Source of the DNA: Gammaproteobacteria bacterium
GTDB lineage: Bacteria; Pseudomonadota; Gammaproteobacteria; Steroidobacterales; Steroidobacteraceae
NCBI GenBank assembly: GCA_025357835.1
Contig: JANYLM010000125.1
Coordinates: 1-64,000, forward strand
Length of the DNA stretch: 64,000 bases
Direction of reading: 5' to 3'
Shown here: positions 15,715-24,176 of the stretch, one piece after another
How the letters are laid out: every line of letters begins with the position of its first letter
How positions within the stretch are numbered: position 1 is the stretch's first letter
Notes under the pieces: generated by a model
Database searches by the model: none
What the model was told of the DNA's origin: nothing
The model's input: the letters and a program-made list of their open reading frames with translations, nothing else
Position numbers and translations under genes: made by a program

Positions 15715-17095
15715 GGCACGTGCGGCGAACGATTTGAGCAATCAGCGTTGGTCATCGGGCTTGGCATTCTCGCTCAGCGCCATTGGCGCCGCCGTCGGTC
15801 TCGGCAGCATCTGGCGCTTTCCGTACCTGGCCGGCGCCGATGGCGGATTCGCATTCATTGCGGTATTCGTGCTCGCCTGCCTGGTGTTCGGCGCACCCGT
15901 ACTCATCGCCGAGATCGTGATCGGCCGATGGTCGCGGCGTAGTCCGCCGCAGGCAGCAGGGGAAATAGCCGCGCGGTTTGGCTTCTCCAGGCTGTGGAAC
16001 GTCGTTGGCTGGATAGGTTCGGTCGCCGGCTTCTTGGTGGTCTCCTACTACACCATGATTGCCGGATGGGTACTTGCGTACACTTGGTTCTTTCTGTCCG
16101 GCAACTATGCCCACGGCGGTGCGCCGGCGGCAACCCACAAGTTCCACGCATTCGTTGCCGATTCCCACGCGGTGGCGCTGTGGCAGCTCGGATTTGTCGC
16201 ACTGGTTACTCTTATCTCGGCGCGAGGATTGAATCGCGGTGTCGAATGGGCAAACCGCTGGCGCGCACCGGCGCTACTCGCGATTCTCCTGGTGCTGGTC
16301 GCATATTCGCTCGCGACCGGAGACGTGGCACAGGGACTCAAGTTCGCATTTGCGCCCGACTTGAGTCGACTATCGCCGGGGGTCGTTCTCGGCGCCGTCG
16401 GCCAGGCGCTGTACGCGCTGGGCGTCTGCGCCGGCATCATGATCGCCTACGGGGCGTACATGCCGGCCGGCGAGTCCCTCGGGCGCGCCGTGCTGGCCGT
16501 TATCGGCTCGATATTCGCGGTGTCGCTGCTGGCGACCGTGGCCATTTTTCCGCTGTTATTTCACTACGGCCTCAATCCCGCCGGCGGCCCGGAACTTGTT
16601 TTTCAGGTACTTCCCGTAGCGTTTGCCGAAATGCCGGGTGGGCGCGTCATCGGTACTCTGTTTTTCGCGCTGCTGGTGCTCGCCGCTTTCACGCCCACGG
16701 TCGGCTTACTGGAACCCTGGATTGCGTGGCTCACCGAGCGCGTCGGCCTGCGACGCAGCGTTGCCGCATGCGTTGCCACGGGCGCCTGCTGGCTGATCGG
16801 TCAGGGCTCGGTGCAGTCCTTTGGCCGCTGGTCCGACTGGCACCCATTGGCCTCGGTTCCCCGGCTTTCGGGACTGAATGTCTTCGGCCTATTTGATTTC
16901 TTGACGTCGAACCTGCTCATGCCTATGTCTGCTCTGCTGGTCAGTGTGTTCGTCGGCTGGCGACTCAATCACCTGATTCCAGAGGCGGAGTTAAGTGGCT
17001 TGTCGACTACGTCGAGGCGACTTCTGCTGTTCGCACTGCGCTACTTGTGTCCGGTAGGGATCGTCATCGTCGTCATTGTAGGATTCTCAGAGTAG
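15698..17095 (+). CDS. Sodium:neurotransmitter-type symporter (NSS family)
   Basis: This inner-membrane protein has about 465 residues and about 11-12 hydrophobic segments. TM1 carries the NSS signature (SAIGAAVGLGSIWRFPYLAG) that binds sodium and substrate; GGFAFIAVFVLACLVFGAP follows. NSS members such as LeuT and TnaT import amino acids or amines with sodium. The first start is a TTG at 15698 inside the cyclase gene; a second TTG at 15734 (LSNQRWSSGL) is also possible and would remove the overlap. The overlap with the exported cyclase suggests that product or substrate of that enzyme is imported here. No substrate can be assigned. Confidence 0.88.
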   Translation: MQSSHEARAANDLSNQRWSSGLAFSLSAIGAAVGLGSIWRFPYLAGADGGFAFIAVFVLACLVFGAPVLIAEIVIGRWSRRSPPQAAGEIAARFGFSRLWNVVGWIGSVAGFLVVSYYTMIAGWVLAYTWFFLSGNYAHGGAPAATHKFHAFVADSHAVALWQLGFVALVTLISARGLNRGVEWANRWRAPALLAILLVLVAYSLATGDVAQGLKFAFAPDLSRLSPGVVLGAVGQALYALGVCAGIMIAYGAYMPAGESLGRAVLAVIGSIFAVSLLATVAIFPLLFHYGLNPAGGPELVFQVLPVAFAEMPGGRVIGTLFFALLVLAAFTPTVGLLEPWIAWLTERVGLRRSVAACVATGACWLIGQGSVQSFGRWSDWHPLASVPRLSGLNVFGLFDFLTSNLLMPMSALLVSVFVGWRLNHLIPEAELSGLSTTSRRLLLFALRYLCPVGIVIVVIVGFSE

Positions 17096-17152
17096 CGCGT
17101 TTATTTTTTGTAACGGCATTGCTGGCTGCGCGCGCCGCTCGCTGTTCATAGG

Positions 17153-18364
17153 TCATGACATTCTCCATGCAGCTACTCTGCGCGAGAGCGGTTGCCATGC
17201 CAAACCGACGAGCGCAATCACGCAGAAGATGGCGCCGGCGTAGAACGTGAATGGGGCGCCAAGCCGATCCCACAGCAGGCCGGCAACGCCGCTCGCGACC
17301 AGCATGGCAACACCGCTCATCAAGCTGAAGAAGCCGTAGGCCGTGCCGCGTAAATCGGCGGGAGCCGTATCGGCTACCATCGTGGCCAGCAAACCCTGCG
17401 TGATGCCCATGTGCACGCCCCAGAGTGCGACACCGGCCAGGATCAAGGACCAGTGGTCAGCATTTGCTAGTGTCACGTCTGCCGCGATCAATACCACTAG
17501 ACCAAATGCCAATAGCGTCTTGTGGCTCAAGCGATCAGACAGTTTGCCAAAGGGGTAAGCGGATGCGGCGTAAGTGAGGTTCATAGCCACCAGAATTAAA
17601 GGCACGAATGCGACGGGCACTCCCGCGTCCTGCGAACGCAACACCAAAAATGCCTCGCTGAACCGCGCCAGCGTGAATAAGGCGCCGACGCCAACCACCG
17701 ACCAATAGGGCAACCCCAGGCGCTTAAGGTTTTCTTGACGAATGGGATTTGAACGCTTGACGCTGTCGTTGCGTGCCGGCTCACGGACGCGGAACGACAG
17801 CAAGCCGACCGCCAGTAGGCCTGGAATGACGGCCACCGAAAATACTGCTCGAAAGTCATTGGCCCAAAGCAGCATCAAAGCCATCGCCAGCAAAGGCCCA
17901 AGGAACGCGCCCACCGTGTCGAGGGATTGTCGCAGGCCGAATGCCGCGCCGCGTAGCTGCGACGGCGCAATGTCGGCCACCATGGCATCGCGTGGCGCGC
18001 CACGAATACCTTTTCCTAGGCGATCCAGCAAACGGGCAGCGAGTACCATCCCGGTGCTGGTTGCGATTGCGAATAACGGCTTCGTGAATGCGCCCAGGGC
18101 ATAGCCGAACACGGCCAATCCTTTGCGTTTGCCCAGATAGTCGCTCAAGGTTCCTGAGAACACTTTGACGATCAACGCAGTGGATTCGGCCATGCCTTCG
18201 ATTAGGCCCACCGTCAGAAAGCTGGCGCCCAGCGTAGTCACCATAAACAGCGGCAGCAGGCTATGAATCATCTCTGAGGAGATATCCATCAACATGCTGA
18301 CGAAACCGAGCACCCAAACGCCTGCGGGGATCTGCCTCAGCGTACCTTTGGTTGTGACGTCCAT
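17153..18364 (-). CDS. MFS transporter
   Basis: This protein has 403 residues and about 12 predicted membrane helices. The loop 2-3 MFS signature is visible as GTLSDYLGKRKGLAVFGYALG, with a second RxxxG-type loop in SDRLSHKTLLAFG. The C-terminal end carries a short basic tail (SRRVAAWRMS). It resembles the group of small drug or metabolite exporters found across Proteobacteria with the phrase GIRGAPRDAMVADI in TM4-5. It is convergent with the NSS gene and has no linked regulator. Substrate unknown. Confidence 0.88.
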   Translation of the reverse strand: MDVTTKGTLRQIPAGVWVLGFVSMLMDISSEMIHSLLPLFMVTTLGASFLTVGLIEGMAESTALIVKVFSGTLSDYLGKRKGLAVFGYALGAFTKPLFAIATSTGMVLAARLLDRLGKGIRGAPRDAMVADIAPSQLRGAAFGLRQSLDTVGAFLGPLLAMALMLLWANDFRAVFSVAVIPGLLAVGLLSFRVREPARNDSVKRSNPIRQENLKRLGLPYWSVVGVGALFTLARFSEAFLVLRSQDAGVPVAFVPLILVAMNLTYAASAYPFGKLSDRLSHKTLLAFGLVVLIAADVTLANADHWSLILAGVALWGVHMGITQGLLATMVADTAPADLRGTAYGFFSLMSGVAMLVASGVAGLLWDRLGAPFTFYAGAIFCVIALVGLAWQPLSRRVAAWRMS

Positions 18365-18537
18365 AGCCTTATTCAGTGTGCGTATCCCTGCTCCAATCGA
18401 GAATTAAGGTACCAGTCGAAGAATTCTGAACATAGTCCAGGAATTCGGCGACACTGACAATGAGGGGGCTCCTGGATCGGCGGCACACGTCCCGAGACTG
18501 CGGCATTTGTGCCCCCGCCGCCGCAGGAGGTTAAACG

Positions 18538-18678
18538 TTGGGCGAGCTGTTCGCGCTGATTGCAGCCGGGGTTCTCTCGCCCGGCCATCCGACCGTGTAT
18601 GTATTGGCCGATGGGCCGATAGCGCTCGCGGCACTAGAAACCCGGGCCAGCGTGGCCAAACTGGCGCTGCGGCCCTGA
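18538..18678 (+). pseudogene. C-terminal remnant of a zinc-type alcohol dehydrogenase/quinone oxidoreductase
   Basis: A frame preceded by a stop (TAA at 18532) and ending at TGA 18678 reads LGELFALIAAGVLSPGHPTV then LADGPIALAALETRASVAKL-ALRP. This is the typical last 45 residues of NADPH:quinone oxidoreductase-like proteins. Nothing upstream in any frame supplies the Rossmann fold. It is therefore a truncated fragment, not a small gene. The TTG with an upstream AGGAGG looks like a start but is probably accidental. Confidence 0.65.
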
Positions 18679-18887
18679 GCAGGGCTGGGCGTGCTCATTG
18701 CGAGTCAAGATCGGCAAGGGTGACTTCATCGGCGTCATCCGATGAAAATGACGTGAGACGCACTAACTGGGCTCTTGCATTCGCCACCCGCACCAATTGC
18801 GCTTGACTCAACTGCTGTGCTGCAGCTTTCCGCCGCCGCCATATTGGTAGAATAGCGAATGGAGCCGTATGGGCAAGGGATCTACAT

Positions 18888-19715
18888 GTGAGCGATGCAA
18901 AAATCAACGCGAGCGGCCCGATATTCTGGCGCGATGATGCGCTGTCATTCATTGAGGCTCGGTCAGTCGAGGATGGCCGTAAGGTCTGCTACGCCAAGCA
19001 CTGGCATGACACGTTCTCGATCGGCCTGATCTCTCGGGGTCGCTGCAAGTATACCAATCGCACGAAAACCGCAGAAGCTGCCGTCGGAACAGTGGTGTTA
19101 ATGAACCCGGGTGACGTACATGCCTGCAATCCGGTTCGTGGCGAGCAATGGTCCTATAGAATGCTTTATATCGACGTGCCGTGGCTTTGCGAGACTCAAG
19201 CCGCCGCGGGGTTCAACACGAGCCATCGTTTTACGCCGTTTTCGACGATCGCTACAACGCAGTCCGAGTTGTACCATGGGCTCAATCGCCTTTTCGATAC
19301 ACTGATCGATCCGCAGATTGAGCAACTGGAAAAGCAAAGCGCTTCGGTTTCATTTATGGGATTGGTACAGCGGCATCTTGGTTCCAGCAGATCAGCACAT
19401 CCTAAAAGCCTTCCCCGTGTTACGCGGGCCGCCGACTTCATTCGGCAGAATTGCATGCGCTCGCTCAGGCTGCAGGAAATCTGCGCTGAGGCAGGTCTTT
19501 CTGCCTCACATTTGATTCGGGCATTCAAAAAAACGCATGGACTCACTCCTCATGTCTATCAACTCAATTGTCGAATTGAGTTTTGCCGCTCGCAACTCCG
19601 CACAGGCCATTCAATAGCCGAGATCGCTTTGGCTGCAGGATTCTCCGATCAGGCGCACTTTCAGAGGACCTTCAAGAGGTTCGTCGCGGCGACGCCCGGC
19701 CAATATCAGGCCTAA
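18888..19715 (+). CDS. AraC family transcriptional regulator with N-terminal cupin
   Basis: This 275-residue regulator starts with a GTG. The N-terminal half is an AraC-type ligand-binding cupin (KHWHDTFSIGLISRGRCKY, VVLMNPGDVHACNPV). The C-terminal half contains two helix-turn-helix motifs: LRLQEICAEAGLSASHLIRA at about residue 195 and HSIAEIALAAGFSDQAHFQR at about 243, followed by the conserved FKRFVAATPGQYQ. Regulators of this layout sense small organics and often control a nearby transporter or enzyme. The DUF3291 gene follows 150 bp downstream on the same strand and is the most likely neighbour target. No operator was recognised. Confidence 0.9.
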   Translation: MSDAKINASGPIFWRDDALSFIEARSVEDGRKVCYAKHWHDTFSIGLISRGRCKYTNRTKTAEAAVGTVVLMNPGDVHACNPVRGEQWSYRMLYIDVPWLCETQAAAGFNTSHRFTPFSTIATTQSELYHGLNRLFDTLIDPQIEQLEKQSASVSFMGLVQRHLGSSRSAHPKSLPRVTRAADFIRQNCMRSLRLQEICAEAGLSASHLIRAFKKTHGLTPHVYQLNCRIEFCRSQLRTGHSIAEIALAAGFSDQAHFQRTFKRFVAATPGQYQA

Positions 19716-19865
19716 TTTCCTGACGCGGTGCTGTCGGGTCAATGGTGATTTTCTTCTATACCTGAAGGGTTGACTGCTATTACGCTGTCACACCAGGCAG
19801 TCGATACGTTGCGACAACACCTGCTGCTGAGGGTGGCGGTGAAGAAATCAGATCAGGAATCTCAG

Positions 19866-20348
19866 ATGCAGTACCAACTTGCAGAAATTAATATTGCGAC
19901 ATTTCGGCTGCCGATGGCCGATCCAGTGAATGCCGAATTCGTCGCCAATCTGGATCGCGTCAATGCTTTGGCGGAAGCAGCGCCAGGGTTTGTTTGGCGA
20001 TTGGTGGGAGAAGGCAACAACGCCCTAGAAATTCACGCGTTTGCGAATCCCGATACAGCTATCAATATGTCGGTCTTCACCAATATGGATGCACTCGCAA
20101 ATTTTGTATACCGCAGCGATGCCCATCGGGAAATCATGCGTCGCCGCAAAGAGTGGTTCGATAGAATGGAATTTCACTTGGCGTTGTGGTGGGTTCCCGC
20201 GGGACATCGTCCAACGGTCACCGAGGGAAAAGAGCGTCTCGAATCACTGTCCCGAGTCGGACCCTCTGACTATGCGTTTATTTTCACCAAGCCGTTCCCG
20301 GCGCCGAATGCTGTTCGAGTTGCTCCGCGTCTCGACAAATGTGCGTGA
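19866..20348 (+). CDS. DUF3291 domain-containing protein
   Basis: This protein is about 160 residues, read from the ATG at 19866 (MQYQLAEINIATFRLPMADP). The wording matches DUF3291: an opening beta strand with LAEINIA-FR, the central FVWRLVGEGN, and ALWWVPAGHRPTVTEGKERL near residue 110. The fold is ferredoxin-like, related to antibiotic biosynthesis monooxygenase-type dimers, and no biochemical role is established. The upstream in-frame extension to 19770 lacks similarity to the family. It follows the AraC gene with a 150-bp gap. Confidence 0.85.
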   Translation: MQYQLAEINIATFRLPMADPVNAEFVANLDRVNALAEAAPGFVWRLVGEGNNALEIHAFANPDTAINMSVFTNMDALANFVYRSDAHREIMRRRKEWFDRMEFHLALWWVPAGHRPTVTEGKERLESLSRVGPSDYAFIFTKPFPAPNAVRVAPRLDKCA

Positions 20349-20429
20349 CCGTGCCGTCGCAATGGGCGTGGCTAGTGGTGCGACGCGCTGGGATGTTGTA
20401 GGCCTTTCTCGAGACCGGTCACTCACTGT

Positions 20430-20703
20430 TCACGTGATCCCGCTGGTAAATTGATGGATATGCGCTTGCAGGAACCGACGTTCGGTGGGCTGGGGTGTCG
20501 AATCCAAGGCGCGTTGATAAGCGGCGTTGTACTCGCACGGTGATTGCCTCCCGAGGCAGATTCAATGGCTGAGCCATGATCAAGTGGCCGCTCGCCTTAA
20601 GTTCAGCGGCATGGGGCCCGACCGCGTCGAGAACCGCATTAGCCTCCGGGCTATCGTTGAAAACCTTCTGAGGGTCGAAATAGACAAGGCAGTGATATTG
20701 CAT
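20430..20703 (-). pseudogene. YCII-family N-terminus joined to a sigma-factor C-terminal tail by deletion
   Basis: From 20703 (minus) the frame reads MQYHCLVYFDPQKVFNDSPE, then SGHLIMAQPLNLPREAITVRV, the first half of a YCII/DGPF-type protein. After that, the adjacent frame reads NAAYQRALDSTPQPTERRFL-QAHIHQF and stops at 20430, which resembles the C-terminal helix of the SigJ/DUF6596-type sigma factors usually encoded right after YCII genes. So a deletion appears to have removed the end of the YCII gene and most of the sigma gene, joining them out of frame. The remaining 94-residue open frame is probably not functional. Confidence 0.6.
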
Positions 20704-21002
20704 GTGTGGGCTCCTTCAGGTTCTGATTTAACGTCATGACTGTGGCTTGTCGTTTAGCGGCACTCGGATTCGACATGATAGACAATATTCTTTTGAGCTT
20801 GTCGAATTGGGCGCCGTCGCAGCGACTACCGGTCTACCCTCTAAAATTAGGAGCACCATGACCACCCCTGTCAATTTAGGTCGGGTCTACGGCGCCCCTA
20901 ACGTCGGATTAAGTTTTTCACCAGCGCCAGCACCCGCACCCGGGGCTGGGGGCTGCCGTGGCTCAGCCCGTTTTATAGCCATGACGAACACAGGAGTAAC
21001 CG

Positions 21003-21518
21003 ATGTTTGAACTGCCAAGACACCAAACGAATGCTCGGTGCGCATGCGGAGGCGTCGAACTGGAAGCGATCGGCGCTCCGATTGTAAGCGCCGTATGCTA
21101 CTGCGAGGATTGCCAGGAAGGCTCCCGTCTAATCGAAGCGCTCCCGAACGCACGCCCCGTTCGAGATGCCGACGGCGGGACCGCATACGTTGTCTACCGG
21201 AAGGATCGCGTTAAATGCTCAAAGGGAGCCCAATACTTGCGGGGCAACAAGATCAAAGAGAAATCGGCCACAAACCGAGTCGTGGCGACTTGCTGCAATT
21301 CAGCCATGTTCCTCAATTTCGATGACGAAAAGCATTGGGTGGATATATACCGAGCACGATTTCAAGGAGATGTCCCGCCCTTACAGATGCGTATTTGCAC
21401 AAAGTTCAAGTCGGAAATCGGCGATGTCCCAAACGACGTGCCCAGTTACCCGAATTTCCCGCTAAGGTTTCTGGCAAAGCTACTTGCTGCCCGGATTGCA
21501 ATGGCGCTTCATCGATGA
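21003..21518 (+). CDS. GFA-like zinc protein (DUF6151 type)
   Basis: This 171-residue protein carries the cysteine pattern of the glutathione-dependent formaldehyde-activating/CENP-V fold: ARCACGGVELEAIG at about residue 11 and VCYCEDCQEG at about 33. A later Cys-Cys pair (VVATCCNSAMFLNFD) near 99 completes the zinc sites. The C-terminus has a RFLAKLLAARIAMAL helix seen in DUF6151 proteins. AGGAGT 7 bases upstream supports the ATG at 21003. It is convergent with, and overlaps by 39 bp, the GrdB-like gene. Enzymatic role unknown; the name of the superfamily should not be taken as function. Confidence 0.85.
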   Translation: MFELPRHQTNARCACGGVELEAIGAPIVSAVCYCEDCQEGSRLIEALPNARPVRDADGGTAYVVYRKDRVKCSKGAQYLRGNKIKEKSATNRVVATCCNSAMFLNFDDEKHWVDIYRARFQGDVPPLQMRICTKFKSEIGDVPNDVPSYPNFPLRFLAKLLAARIAMALHR

Positions 21519-22466
21519 ACCACAGTGAGGATCGACCTCGTCGCGCAATCCTTTGGCCTGCACCTTTCCCTTGTCGAACTCCGCGCGCCGCCGGCTGATC
21601 TCCTCCGGCGAGAGGCGTGCAATGTTGCAGTAGTCGAGCTTCCAGTCGGGGTTAGCATTCCATCTCAAAGGAGATTGGACCGTCGTCCGCGGGGCTGGCG
21701 CAGTTTCGATAACCCGCAGCGCAAGATCGAGTGTATAGGCTTGCGATTCGTGGTCCTTCGGCCGGCCGGCTCCGTTGCCGAGTGGGAAATCGGAGAATAG
21801 GAAGCGCGGCACACCAACGTACTCGACGAGATCCTTCGCGCAACCCATGACAATTGTGGCAATTCCGCTCGCCTCCAGCAATCGCGCGGCCAGGCTGACG
21901 GACTGGTGGCAAACGGGACAATTGGGAACGAGGATCGCCGCATCGACTCCGTCGGCCTTACACCGGGAGACAATTTCAGGACTATCGACCTCGAGCGTCA
22001 CATGGTGGCTGCGATTGGTCGGCGCGCCATGAAACCGCGCAGCAACTGACCCAACGCGGCCCGAGGCAGCCGCTTTCCGAAGCTCGGACAGCGGAAAGAA
22101 CGTGCCAGGGTCGTCGGCCAGCGAGTGCTGGCGATCAATGGCGACGTGCGAGATGCGCAAATCGTGGTGTTTCGCTGCATCGCATGAATAGACGGTGTAG
22201 AACTTGGCGGCCGCATTGTAGGGGGCGCCTGGCCCCTGGTCTCCTTTGCCCGGCTGATAGGGTGCCGCCGTGGTGACGATGGCGACCCGGCTCCTGGATA
22301 GCGGTTTCCGCAAAGGCTGGAACGGGACCTCGGAGTAATGTGCCCACTCGTACGGCGCACCATAGCCCAGCGCCGCGTAGTACGTTCGGATACGGTGGAG
22401 GTAGGGGATCGGCGCGTCGTGCGCGGCGGCGAAACCAAATTCCCCAGCATGCGCCTCGATCACCAC
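21480..22466 (-). CDS. Glycine/sarcosine/betaine reductase component B-like protein lacking selenocysteine
   Basis: This protein has about 328 residues and begins at GTG 22466. The central block KPLSRSRVAIVTTAAPYQPG and the later GVDAAILVPNCPVCHQSVSL, then GIATIVMGCAKDLVEYVGVP and LFSDFPLGNGAGRP match the GrdB/PrdB-type selenoprotein B family. In the true reductases a selenocysteine sits in a U-x-x-C-x-x-C motif. Here the corresponding site reads C-P-V-C with no in-frame UGA, and no reductase partner genes (GrdA, GrdC, GrdD) are nearby. Proteobacterial homologues of this kind are of unknown function. The start is uncertain, and the N-terminus may extend. Confidence 0.75.
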   Translation of the reverse strand: MVIEAHAGEFGFAAAHDAPIPYLHRIRTYYAALGYGAPYEWAHYSEVPFQPLRKPLSRSRVAIVTTAAPYQPGKGDQGPGAPYNAAAKFYTVYSCDAAKHHDLRISHVAIDRQHSLADDPGTFFPLSELRKAAASGRVGSVAARFHGAPTNRSHHVTLEVDSPEIVSRCKADGVDAAILVPNCPVCHQSVSLAARLLEASGIATIVMGCAKDLVEYVGVPRFLFSDFPLGNGAGRPKDHESQAYTLDLALRVIETAPAPRTTVQSPLRWNANPDWKLDYCNIARLSPEEISRRRAEFDKGKVQAKGLRDEVDPHCGSSMKRHCNPGSK

Positions 22467-22610
22467 CGTATCCCAGGTTGATTGATACCGTTATCCTCGC
22501 CATAGGCTGCCAAAAGCAGCTGCTTGGAACCCGTGCTCCGAAATTGTCTGATCTTGTAATCGAGCCCGTTCATGCCCTAACTTACATCGCGCGCCTCAGC
22601 ACAGATAGCT

Positions 22611-22766
22611 GCGGATGATTCGGTCCACGCGACAACGGCCATCCGCCAGGCCGCTTGGTGTCTTGTGCCGTTGCTCGCGATAGGTTACCTGATTAGCTAC
22701 ATTGACCGAGCCAACATCGGTTTCGCGGCACTGACCATGGGTTATGGTCGAAACAGCGCGTGTTAA
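22611..22766 (+). pseudogene. N-terminal remnant of an MFS (ACS-type) transporter
   Basis: The frame reads AIRQAAWCLVPLLAIGYLIS then YIDRANIGFAALTMGYG and stops at 22764-22766. This is the TM1 region of anion:cation symporter-type MFS proteins, whose YIDRANIGFAALTM is nearly invariant. The other 11 helices are absent. The frame has no ATG upstream before a stop at 22578, so it is not expressed as a small protein. It ends within 40 bp of the lipoprotein gene that follows. Confidence 0.65.
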
Positions 22767-22801
22767 TCTCTACACCAGCGGAAAGCAGGGAGATCAGGTG
22801 T

Positions 22802-23269
22802 ATGAAGCATCGCGTTTTGGCATTTGCGGGCTTGCTTACGGCGGCATTTGTCCTCGGATCCCTCGGTTGCAGCACGGCCGGCAGTGGAAATACCCGCTCC
22901 GAGCCGATCGTCGGAGCCTGGCTGGTCAAAGACGCGGCGGCGCCGTTTGCTTTCCACATGTACGTATTTAATGCTGACGGAACGATGCAGCAAGCGAACC
23001 CGGATGCCGGCGACGCGAACTCGAGCGATAGCGATGGCAAAGGCGTATGGAGGGGCGACGGGCAAAAGATCCGGGGCAAGTGGGTCGAGGTGGCCGCGGA
23101 CCGCTTGACTCGCCAGTTCGTTGGGCGCGGCGAATATTCGTACGAAATCGTGGTCGATGGAAACCGCTTTGCGGGCCCCGCAGTGTTTCGCTTTTACGGC
23201 GTCGACGGCACGCTGGTGCGAGGCCCGATTAATTCGTCAATCGCCGGTGAGCGCGTCACGCTGCCGTAA
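22802..23269 (+). CDS. Lipoprotein of unknown function
   Basis: The ATG at 22802 gives a 155-residue protein with a lipoprotein signal peptide (MKHRVLAFAGLLTAAFVLGS then LGC lipobox). The mature part resembles small secreted beta-barrel proteins (IVGAWLVKDAAAPFAFHMYV, DGTMQQANPDAGDANSSDSD, GVWRGDGQKIRGKWVEVAAD), which suggests a lipocalin-like or DUF4488-type fold. An earlier in-frame start at 22760 would put residues before the signal peptide and is rejected. It is alone; no cotranscribed gene was seen. Confidence 0.7.
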   Translation: MKHRVLAFAGLLTAAFVLGSLGCSTAGSGNTRSEPIVGAWLVKDAAAPFAFHMYVFNADGTMQQANPDAGDANSSDSDGKGVWRGDGQKIRGKWVEVAADRLTRQFVGRGEYSYEIVVDGNRFAGPAVFRFYGVDGTLVRGPINSSIAGERVTLP

Positions 23270-23377
23270 GCCGGTGGACTCCATTTTCGATCCAGGCAGC
23301 ACCTGCATCGACATCTCGAATGGTGACGTACCCTCCCAGGCTTGACAGTCGCCTTCGCGCGCTTCATATTAATCCCT

Positions 23378-23719
23378 ATGGGTGAAGATAAATCTGCCAG
23401 GCTCAATGAGGTTTTCAACGCGCTTTGCGACCCCACGCGGCGCGCCATCCTCGCGCGGCTCACCGACACCGATGCACGCGTCACGGATGTGGCGAGCGAA
23501 TTTCCAATCTCGCTGAATTCCGTCTCCAAACACATCCGCATGCTCGAGCGCGCGGGCCTTCTGCGCCGGTCCGTCGTGGGCCGCGAGCATGTGTTATCGC
23601 TGAATGCGGCACCGCTTGCGGAAGCGCAGGCGTGGATCGAGAAGTACCGCCGCTTCTGGGAAGGCCGCCTCGCAGCCCTCGAGCACTACGTGACGAACAA
23701 GAAAGGGAAGCCTAAATGA
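23378..23719 (+). CDS. ArsR-family winged-helix regulator
   Basis: This 113-residue protein from the ATG at 23378 is an ArsR-type winged helix: FNALCDPTRRAILARLTD at about residue 11, a recognition helix with ISLNSVSKHIRMLERAGLL at about 45, and a wing VVGREHVLSLN near 70. It lacks Cys-rich metal-binding motifs, as in the subgroup paired with SRPBCC/AHSA1 proteins. Its stop overlaps the start of the SRPBCC frame by 4 bases (ATGA), showing translational coupling. It probably represses this small operon. Confidence 0.9.
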   Translation: MGEDKSARLNEVFNALCDPTRRAILARLTDTDARVTDVASEFPISLNSVSKHIRMLERAGLLRRSVVGREHVLSLNAAPLAEAQAWIEKYRRFWEGRLAALEHYVTNKKGKPK

Positions 23720-24167
23720 ATGCGGCTATCGCCTCCGCTGCCGTCGTTGTCCGCCGCACCATTGCCGCATCCGCGGAAGAGCTGTTCGATGCTTGGCTGG
23801 ATCCCGAGGCGCTCGCCACGTGGATGCGGGTGGGCACCATCCACAGCACCGTCACAAAGCTCGAGCCGCACGAAGGGGGCTGCTATGAATCACGATGCAG
23901 GGCCAGTCCGGTCCAATCATACATAAGGGTGTTTATCGGCAGATAGATAGGCCGAAGCGTCTGGTGTTCACTCGGGATTCGCCGGGCACCGAACTGCGCG
24001 ACACGCTGGTCACCGTCGATTTCGTGCCCGTTTACCACCGCACCGATGTCATCGTTACGCACGAACAACTGCCCGAGAGTGCGAAGCCCTCGCACAGTAG
24101 CGGGTGGACCCGCGGCCTCGAACATCTCGATATCTACACGACACACGCACACCCAAACGCTACTTGA
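23716..24167 (+). pseudogene. SRPBCC/AHSA1-domain gene with a single-base frameshift
   Basis: The first frame reads a good SRPBCC start (RRTIAASAEELFDAWLDPEA, MRVGTIHSTVTKLEPHEGG) until about 23885. The next frame continues the same family (MQGQSGPIIHKGVYRQIDRP, VFTRDSPGTELRDTLVTVDF, THEQLPESAKPSHSSGWTRG) to the stop at 24167. One missing base near TATGAATCACG (about 23882-23892) explains the break; restoring it gives a normal 150-residue protein. It may be a real null mutation or a sequencing error. The ArsR regulator is coupled in front, and a GST gene follows 10 bp after. Confidence 0.85.
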
Positions 24168-24176
24168 GGAAACGCC

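Noticed and set aside
18695-18952. 85-codon minus-strand frame upstream of the AraC gene
   Set aside because: Overlaps the start of the AraC gene and lacks family evidence.
20858-21010. Small frame with AGGAGC before an ATG, ending next to the GFA-like gene
   Set aside because: Low-complexity Pro/Ala/Gly content and no family similarity; possibly an untranslated leader.
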